Source: CAVPEW01 sp050247895 (GTDB taxonomy: Bacteria > Actinomycetota > Acidimicrobiia > Acidimicrobiales > VFJN01). Taken from it: a stretch of DNA of 10,398 nucleotides. The position numbers and the translations under genes are program-made. Position 1 is the first letter of the stretch. Every line of letters begins with the position of its first letter. Under the pieces are notes generated by a model that searched no databases, had not been told where the DNA came from, and saw nothing but the letters and a program-made list of their open reading frames with translations. Below are positions 5,520-10,398 of the stretch, one piece after another. The DNA lies in contig JBFWTJ010000129.1 in assembly GCA_050247895.1 (NCBI GenBank), forward strand, positions 1 through 10,398. The letters run 5' to 3'.

Positions 5520-6377
5520 TCAGCGGCCCTGCTCGCGCAGGAACCGCTCGAGCTCGGCGGCCAGGTCGTCGCCGGAGGTCATGCTGAGCTCGATCGCCGT
5601 GGTCGTCTCGTCCACCTGGGCCTCGAGCTGGCGGATCATGGCCAGGTGCTCGGGGTTCTGGGCCACCAGCTCGTCGATCCGGGTCCGGGCTCGGGCCGAT
5701 CGGTCGGCCAGGTCGCCCGCCGGCAGGGCCAGGCCGGCCACCCGGTTGGCCGCCTCGACCAGGGCCAGGCTCGCCGCCGGGTACGGCATGGCCGCCACGT
5801 AGTGGGGGACCTGGGCCCACAGGCCGATCGCCGGGATGCCGGCCAGCGCCGCCTTGCGCTCGAGCATCGACTGGACCCCGGAGGGGACCTCCACGCTCGT
5901 GCGCAGGAAGGTGCTGTCGATCAGCTCGTCGCTCGACGCCGAGCAGGCGACCAGCGGCAGGCGGGTGTGGGGCGTCGGGCTCGGGTAGGCGCCCAGGGCG
6001 ACCAGCATGCGCACGCCCAGCTCGCCGGCCAGCTCGACCACCTCGTCGGTGAAGCGCAACCAGCCGGTGTCGGGCTCGTCGCCCAGCAGCAGCAGGACGT
6101 CGTTGCCCTCGCCGTCGGTCGTCCAGGACAGCTCGGTGGCCTCCCAGGTGAGGCCGTCGAGGCGGCCGTCGACGATGCGCATGGTCGGCCGCCGGGCCCG
6201 CCAGTCGAGCAGGCGGTCGGCGTCGAAGCGGGCCACCGACCTCGTGGCCAGGCCCTGGGTGATCACCTCGGCCGCCCCGTCGGCGCCCAGGCCCGCGTCG
6301 ATCCAGCCCTTCAGCGCGACGAGCAGCACGGGTCGCCGCAGGTCGGGTCGCTCGATCACCTCGTAGAGCCTGTCCAT
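5520..6377 (-). CDS. PAC2 family protein (proteasome assembly chaperone-like)
   Basis: This is a 285-residue cytoplasmic protein of the PAC2 family (PF09754 by recollection), related to archaeal and eukaryotic proteasome-assembly chaperones and widespread in actinobacteria. Its bacterial role is not settled. Supporting features are the N-terminal VLLVALKGWIDAG segment (17-29), LLLLGDEPDTGWLRF (94-108) and the GVRMLVALGAYPSPTPHTR loop (121-139). Also typical are IPAIGLWAQVPHYVA (180-194) with the following YPAASLALVEA helix, and a charged, probably helical C-terminus (225-285). There is no C-terminal HbYX proteasome-docking motif. The ATG at 6375-6377 begins just before the first strand. A TACGCT -10-like hexamer lies 10 bases upstream and no Shine-Dalgarno is visible, suggesting a very short leader. 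The gene diverges from the thioredoxin gene and converges on the secreted-protein gene. Confidence 0.88.
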   Translation of the reverse strand: MDRLYEVIERPDLRRPVLLVALKGWIDAGLGADGAAEVITQGLATRSVARFDADRLLDWRARRPTMRIVDGRLDGLTWEATELSWTTDGEGNDVLLLLGDEPDTGWLRFTDEVVELAGELGVRMLVALGAYPSPTPHTRLPLVACSASSDELIDSTFLRTSVEVPSGVQSMLERKAALAGIPAIGLWAQVPHYVAAMPYPAASLALVEAANRVAGLALPAGDLADRSARARTRIDELVAQNPEHLAMIRQLEAQVDETTTAIELSMTSGDDLAAELERFLREQGR

Positions 6378-6452
6378 CGGTGGGGCGAGCGTACCGACCT
6401 CGGTATCGTGACCCGCGCCGAGCGCCCGCTCGCAGACACGGGGAGCGACCGA
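6378..6452. promoter_or_regulatory. Divergent promoter region, PAC2 gene and thioredoxin/TPR gene
   Basis: This 75-base gap must hold both promoters. On the plus strand, TATCGT (6404-6409) is a -10-like hexamer that would give a leader of about 37 bases ahead of a GGGGAG ribosome site (6440-6445), 7 bases before the ATG. On the minus strand, TACGCT (6393 down to 6388) sits 10 bases before the PAC2 ATG. The two -10 candidates are only 10 bases apart, so the two transcription units may compete. No clear -35 boxes are seen. Confidence 0.4.
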
Positions 6453-7166
6453 ATGGCCATCGACGTCACCGACGCCACCTTCGAGCAGGACGTCCTCGAG
6501 CGCTCCCGGGAGGTCCCGGTCATCGTGGACCTGTGGGCCGAGTGGTGCGGGCCGTGCCGCCAGCTCGGTCCGATCCTCGAGAAGGTGGTCGACGAGAGCG
6601 ACGGCCAGGTCGTGCTGGCCAAGGTCGACGTGGACACCAACCCGCAGATCTCGCGGTCGTTCCAGGTCCAGTCGATCCCCGCCGTGTACGCCCTCAAGGA
6701 CGGCAAGGTCGTCGACGGCTTCATCGGCGCCCAGCCCGAGCCGGCCGTGCGCCAGATGGTCGACCGGCTCCTGCCCTCGGCCCAGGAGCAGGAGCTGGCC
6801 CGGCTGGTGGCCGCGGGCGACGAGGCATCCCTGCGCCAGGCGCTCGAGCTGGCTCCCGGCGACGAGACCGCGGTCGTCGCGCTGGCCGAGCTGCTCGCCG
6901 GGCGCGGCGACGGGGACGAGGCCCTCGCCCTGCTGGAGCGCATCCCCGAGACCGCGGAGTCCCGGCGGGTGGCGGCCCTGGCCCGCACCGGCCGGGTCGA
7001 CGACGGTGCCGGTGCCGACGTGGTCGCCGAGCTCGACGCCCTGCTGGACTCGGTCAAGGCCGACGAGGACGCCCGCCAGCGCTACGTCGACCTGCTCGAG
7101 GTGCTCGGCCCCGACGACCCCCGTACGGCGGACTACCGGCGCCGGCTGACCTCGCGGCTGTTCTGA
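6453..7166 (+). CDS. Thioredoxin-domain protein with TPR-like C-terminus (YbbN/CnoX-like)
   Basis: The 237-residue product has an N-terminal thioredoxin fold (about 1-108) with the active site WCGPC (31-35), the preceding DLWAEW strand and the cis-proline loop SIPAVYA (74-80). Residues about 110-237 are all-helical and contain alternating Ala/Leu helix pairs (LARLVAAGDEASLRQALEL and following), matching the tetratricopeptide-like tail of YbbN/CnoX co-chaperones. Members of that family combine redox protection with holdase or chaperonin-partner activity. Unlike E. coli CnoX, whose active-site cysteines are altered, both cysteines are present here, so oxidoreductase activity is plausible. The ATG at 6453 is preceded by GGGGAG at 7-base spacing. 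It leads the plus-strand cluster that continues into comEA and comEC. Confidence 0.9.
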   Translation: MAIDVTDATFEQDVLERSREVPVIVDLWAEWCGPCRQLGPILEKVVDESDGQVVLAKVDVDTNPQISRSFQVQSIPAVYALKDGKVVDGFIGAQPEPAVRQMVDRLLPSAQEQELARLVAAGDEASLRQALELAPGDETAVVALAELLAGRGDGDEALALLERIPETAESRRVAALARTGRVDDGAGADVVAELDALLDSVKADEDARQRYVDLLEVLGPDDPRTADYRRRLTSRLF

Positions 7167-7204
7167 CCGGGCGTCTCCGGTCGGACGAGCACCGGGCCCG
7201 GGGC

Positions 7205-7540
7205 ATGCGGATCGAGCGACGTGACGACGTGGTGCTGGTGATCGGGGGACCGGTGCCGCCCGGGGCCGACGCCATCACGCTGGGCCGCTACATCCTCGTC
7301 CGGCCCGGGTCGGCGGCCAGCCCCCGGCTCCTGGCCCACGAGCGGGTCCACGTCGAGCAGTGGCGGAGGTGGGGCGTGGTCGGGTTCCTGGCCCGCTACC
7401 TGGGCGCCTACGCCCGCTGGCGCCTGCGGGGCTACCCGCACCGGGCCGCCTACCGGCGGATCCCCTTCGAGGTCGAGGCCGAGTGGCGGGCCCGGCGGGG
7501 CGAGGGCCCGGCCCTTCCCCCGTCGCCGGGCGAGGGCTAG
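7205..7540 (+). CDS. Small HExxH-containing protein, putative metallopeptidase-like
   Basis: This 111-residue protein has no function I can name. Its central LLAHERVHVEQW segment contains a HExxH zinc-site motif (His45, Glu46, His49; bases 7337-7351). After a hydrophobic/aromatic stretch (GFLARYLGAYARWRLRGY, 60-77) comes IPFEVEAEW (86-94), whose glutamates (89, 91, 93) could supply a third ligand as in gluzincin peptidases. There is no signal peptide, and the protein is far shorter than typical peptidases. I recall similar small conserved actinobacterial proteins annotated as hypothetical or DUF4157-like. The ATG at 7205 is the only reasonable start, 38 bases after the thioredoxin stop, with a weak ribosome site. 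Third-position G/C is as high as in neighbouring genes, supporting real coding. Zinc binding and activity are inferred. Confidence 0.75.
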   Translation: MRIERRDDVVLVIGGPVPPGADAITLGRYILVRPGSAASPRLLAHERVHVEQWRRWGVVGFLARYLGAYARWRLRGYPHRAAYRRIPFEVEAEWRARRGEGPALPPSPGEG

Positions 7541-7580
7541 GGTCCCCGGCCCGCACCTCCCCCTCCGGTCTGCCCGACCC

Positions 7581-7586
7581 GGAGGA
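7581..7586 (+). promoter_or_regulatory. Ribosome binding site for comEA
   Basis: GGAGGA is a strong Shine-Dalgarno whose GGAGG core lies 4 bases before the GTG at 7590. The spacing is tight, but this is the clearest ribosome site in the window, and it fixes the GTG as the comEA start. Confidence 0.7.
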
Positions 7587-7589
7587 ACC

Positions 7590-8387
7590 GTGGCCCCCGA
7601 CAGCGACCCGATCGACGCCTGGACCGACGCGCCGGCGTCCCCCCGCCCGAGGTGGCGTGCACCCCTGGACGCCGCGGCCGACGCCACCGGCTCCACGCCG
7701 GCCCGGGTCGCCGGCGGCCTCGCCCTGCTCGTGGTCCTGGCCGTCGGCGCGTGGTGGACGCTGCGGCCCCCGGCTGCACCGGTCGAGCTCGGCCTGCCCT
7801 ACGCGCCGACCACCGTGCCCGCGCCGGGGCCCGGTGCCCCCGCTGCCCCCGGAGCGACCGCCGGGCCGGAGGGGGTCGGCGCGCCCGGTGTCGGTGGCCC
7901 GGCGACCACCGTCGCGCCCGACGTGGTCGTCCACGTGGCCGGTGCGGTGGCCAGCCCGGGGATCGTGCGCCTGGCCCCCGGCGCGCGCGTCGTCGACGCC
8001 GTGGCCGCGGCCGGCGGGGCCACCGAGGTCGCCGACCCCGACCGGGTGAACCTGGCCGCTCCCCTCGTCGACGGCGAGCGGGTGTACCTCCCCGCGGTGG
8101 GCGAGGACGCGGTGCCCCCGGTGGTGGCGGGGAGCAACGGGGTGCCCGGTGGGGGAGCGGCCGCCCCCGGGGGCCGCTCGGCGGGTGCGGGCGGCGAGCC
8201 CGTCGACCTGAACGCCGCCGACGAGGCGACCCTGGACGGGCTGCCCGGGGTCGGACCCTCGACCGCCACGGCCATCGTCGCCCACCGCTCGGCCATCGGG
8301 GGCTTCACCTCGGTCGACCAGCTCCTGGACGTCCGGGGCATCGGCGAGGCGAAGCTCGAGCAGCTCCGCCCGCTGGTACGGGTGTGA
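7590..8387 (+). CDS. comEA: ComEA-like DNA-binding competence protein
   Basis: This 265-residue membrane-anchored DNA receptor is expected to bind incoming double-stranded DNA outside the membrane and deliver it to ComEC. The domain order is a cytoplasmic N-terminus (1-37), a single membrane helix (about 38-57), a Pro/Gly/Ala-rich linker (60-109), an SLBB domain (about 111-170; VVVHVAGAVASPGIVRL is the hallmark), a second Gly-rich linker, and a C-terminal helix-hairpin-helix domain (204-265). The last opens with VDLNAADEATLDGLPGVG and has a second hairpin VRGIGEAKL (248-256). Length and architecture are typical of Gram-positive ComEA with its SLBB domain. The GTG start follows the GGAGGA site, and the stop overlaps the comEC GTG by 4 bases, so the two are translationally coupled. 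Without type IV pilus genes in view, transformation competence cannot be concluded. Confidence 0.93.
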   Translation: MAPDSDPIDAWTDAPASPRPRWRAPLDAAADATGSTPARVAGGLALLVVLAVGAWWTLRPPAAPVELGLPYAPTTVPAPGPGAPAAPGATAGPEGVGAPGVGGPATTVAPDVVVHVAGAVASPGIVRLAPGARVVDAVAAAGGATEVADPDRVNLAAPLVDGERVYLPAVGEDAVPPVVAGSNGVPGGGAAAPGGRSAGAGGEPVDLNAADEATLDGLPGVGPSTATAIVAHRSAIGGFTSVDQLLDVRGIGEAKLEQLRPLVRV

Positions 8388-10378
8388 CCCGCCCCGGCGG
8401 CCCCGGTCTGCCTCGCCCCCGTGGGCCCGCCGGCCGGGCGCCCGGGCCATCCCTCGCCGCCTCGCCGGATCGCCTGGCCCTGGGCCTCGCCGCCGCGGCC
8501 GGTGTCGGGGCCCTGGTCGCCGTGCCGACGCCGGTCGGGCTCGCCGCGGCCGGCGCGCTCGCGGCCTGGCGGCTCCGGCGGCCCCTGCTGCTGTGCGCCG
8601 CGGTCGGCCTGCTGGTCTCGGGCCTGGGGGCCCGGGCCCTCGCCGGGCTGGACGGCGCCCCGGACGGTCCCGTGCGTGGCCTGGTGCAGCTCGTCGGCGA
8701 TCCCGAGCCGGTGGGCGACGCGGTGCGGGCCGAGGGCCGCCTCGGTCGGCACCGGGTCGAGCTGTGGGCCGGCGGCTCGGCCCGACCGGCGCTCGGCGCC
8801 CTGCTGGCCGGGGACCGGGCCCGGATCCGGGGCCTGGCCCGCCCGGCGGAGCGCTCGGGCCACCAGGTCGCCCGGCACCTGTCGGCGCGGGTCGAGGTGT
8901 GGACGGTCGATCCGGTCGGCACCCCGGCCGGCCCCCACCGCTGGGCCAACGCCGTGCGCCGGACCCTGGCCGAGGGTGCCGCGACGCTGCCGGTCGAGCG
9001 CCGGGCCCTGTTCACCGGCCTGGTCGTGGGCGACGACCGGGGCCAGCCCGTCGTGCTGGCCGACGACTTCCGGGCCGCCGGCCTCAGCCACCTCCTCGCC
9101 GTGTCGGGATCGAACCTGGTGGTCGCCCTGGCCGTGGCCGACCCGGTGCTGCGCCGGTTGCGGCTCGGGCCCCGGATGGTGGCCGCGCTGGTCGTGGTCG
9201 GCATGTTCTGCCTGGTCACCCGGTTCGAGCCCTCGGTCATGCGGGCCGGGGCGGTGGCGGCGGCCGGGGTGGCGGCGCGCACCGCCGGTCGCCCCGTCGC
9301 CCGGCTGCGCCTGCTGGCCCTGGTGGTGACCGGGCTGCTGGTCGTCGACCCGCTGCTGGCCCGTTCCGTCGGCTTCCGGCTCTCGGTCGGGGCGTCGGCC
9401 GGCATCGTGGTGGCCGCCGGGCCCCTGTCGGGGGCGCTGCCCGGGCCGCGCCGGCTGGCCGAGCCGCTGGCGGTCACCCTGGCCGCCCAGCTCGGGGTGG
9501 CCCCGATCCTGCTCGCCACGTTCGGGCCGTTGCCGGTGGCGTCGGTGCCGGCCAACCTGCTCGCCGTCCCCCTCGCCGGCTTCGTCACGGCCTGGGGCCT
9601 CGTCGGGGGCCTGGTCGCCGGGCTGGCCGGCGGCCCGGTGGCCCGGGCGGCGATGCTCCCGGTCGACGTGGCCCTGCGCCTGCTGGCCGCGGTGGCCCGC
9701 GCCGGCGCCATCGCGCCGCTGGGCCGGGTCGGCCCGTGGCACGTCGCCGCGATCGGCGTCGGGCTCGCGGTGAGGGCACGCCCCGGCTGCCGGGACGACC
9801 CCGACCGCCCGGCCTCGCGGCCCCGCCACGCGCCACGGCCTCCCGCCGCCCTGGTGGCGGGCGCGCCGGCAGCGCCCGAGGCAGCAGGCCGCGGTCGGCG
9901 ACGGGTCGCGGGCGGCCTGGTCGTCGCGGCCGTGGCGTCGGCGGTCCTGGCCGCCCAGGCCCCTCCGCCCCTGCGGGTCGCCCCTGTCCCCGGCCTGGCC
10001 GTGTGGCGGGCCGGGGGCCGCACGCTGGTGGTCGTGGGCGACGGGGCGGCCGGCCGGCCCCCGTCGGCACCGGCGACGCTCGTCGCGCTCCGCGAGGCCG
10101 GCGTGCGCCGCCTCGACGTGCTGGTGCTGGCCCGTCCCGGCCTCGACCGCGTCGCCGAGGCACTGGCCGACCGGTACCACCCGCCCCGGGTCCTCGGCCC
10201 CCGCCTCGACCGGACCGTGCACCTGCAGCTCGGGCCGCGGGCCCTGGTCGTCGTGCCGGCCGGGGGGCGTCTGGTGGACGAGGCCGACGGGCCACGCCCG
10301 CGTGCCGAAGGATCATCGAGGGGGCGACGAACGTTCACCGGCCCGGGTGCGAGGTCGCGGCCCGAGCGCCCTCCATGA
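8384..10378 (+). CDS. comEC: ComEC/Rec2 family DNA-uptake channel with degenerate MBL-like tail
   Basis: This polytopic membrane protein carries single-stranded DNA across the cytoplasmic membrane during natural transformation. The 664-residue product starts at a GTG overlapping the comEA stop (GTGA). Order: N-terminal hydrophobic segments (about 31-88), a DUF4131/OB-like extracellular region (about 95-178), then the Competence domain (about 205-460) with the hallmarks HLLAVSGSN (236-244), PSVMRAG (283-289) and VPANLLAVPLAGF (388-400). After a basic Pro/Arg linker and one more hydrophobic helix (508-524) comes a metallo-beta-lactamase-like remnant (about 530-625). In it the expected HxHxDH region reads VLARPGLDRV, so the metal ligands are gone. 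The final 35 residues are low-complexity and charged. A complete ComEC has a longer MBL domain with the intact motif. The ATGA at the stop couples to the next gene. Confidence 0.9.
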   Translation: MTRPGGPGLPRPRGPAGRAPGPSLAASPDRLALGLAAAAGVGALVAVPTPVGLAAAGALAAWRLRRPLLLCAAVGLLVSGLGARALAGLDGAPDGPVRGLVQLVGDPEPVGDAVRAEGRLGRHRVELWAGGSARPALGALLAGDRARIRGLARPAERSGHQVARHLSARVEVWTVDPVGTPAGPHRWANAVRRTLAEGAATLPVERRALFTGLVVGDDRGQPVVLADDFRAAGLSHLLAVSGSNLVVALAVADPVLRRLRLGPRMVAALVVVGMFCLVTRFEPSVMRAGAVAAAGVAARTAGRPVARLRLLALVVTGLLVVDPLLARSVGFRLSVGASAGIVVAAGPLSGALPGPRRLAEPLAVTLAAQLGVAPILLATFGPLPVASVPANLLAVPLAGFVTAWGLVGGLVAGLAGGPVARAAMLPVDVALRLLAAVARAGAIAPLGRVGPWHVAAIGVGLAVRARPGCRDDPDRPASRPRHAPRPPAALVAGAPAAPEAAGRGRRRVAGGLVVAAVASAVLAAQAPPPLRVAPVPGLAVWRAGGRTLVVVGDGAAGRPPSAPATLVALREAGVRRLDVLVLARPGLDRVAEALADRYHPPRVLGPRLDRTVHLQLGPRALVVVPAGGRLVDEADGPRPRAEGSSRGRRTFTGPGARSRPERPP

Positions 10379-10398
10379 CCTGGCCGACGGATCGGCGT
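10375..10398 (+). CDS. Possible start of next gene, cut by window edge
   Basis: An ATG at 10375-10377 overlaps the comEC stop (ATGA), and the frame stays open for eight codons (MTWPTDRR) to the window end. The overlap matches the coupling style used elsewhere in this window. In many genomes holA (DNA polymerase III delta subunit) follows comEC, but eight residues cannot identify it. No Shine-Dalgarno is visible. Confidence 0.35.

Noticed and set aside
7799..10338. Very long minus-strand open frames opposite comEA and comEC
   Set aside because: The translations are repetitive Arg/Pro/Gly/Ala with no domain signature, while the plus strand has clear ComEA and ComEC motifs.

Overview
The window is a very GC-rich chromosomal segment from a high-GC actinobacterium. 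Acidimicrobiia-like is my best guess, by inference only. The clues are strong G/C preference at third codon positions, frequent GTG starts (six genes), GTGA stop/start overlaps, a luciferase-like F420-type oxidoreductase, a PAC2-family protein and an ABC-2 permease with an actinobacterial-looking N-terminus. I see no rRNA, tRNA, CRISPR array, insertion sequence or prophage. The content is mostly ordinary core and accessory chromosome; the least explained items are a secreted duplicated-domain protein, its regulatory-looking upstream region, and a small HExxH protein.

Left part (1-4325, minus strand). Five genes run right to left: a luciferase-like monooxygenase (3315-4325), galE (2348-3307), an ABC ATPase (1360-2295), an ABC-2 permease (473-1363) and a second ABC ATPase cut by the window edge (1-476). 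The last three are joined by 4-base GTGA overlaps and look like one exporter-type system with two different ATPases. LLM and galE are 7 bases apart and probably co-transcribed; galE and the first ATPase are 52 bases apart.

Middle (4326-5520). A 261-base divergent intergenic region carries several inverted and direct repeats. It is followed on the plus strand by a 267-residue secreted protein of unknown function (4587-5390), built from two tandem copies of a cysteine-bracketed domain. The gene ends at a strong GC hairpin shared with a convergent minus-strand gene for a PAC2-family protein (5520-6377).

Right part (6453-10398, plus strand). Divergent from PAC2 runs a thioredoxin/TPR protein resembling YbbN/CnoX (6453-7166), then a small HExxH protein (7205-7540), comEA (7590-8387) and comEC (8384-10378), with the first codons of a further gene overlapping the comEC stop by ATGA. 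ComEA (DNA receptor) and ComEC (membrane channel) together form the core of natural-transformation DNA uptake. Here ComEC has a metallo-beta-lactamase-like tail that has lost the metal-binding motif.
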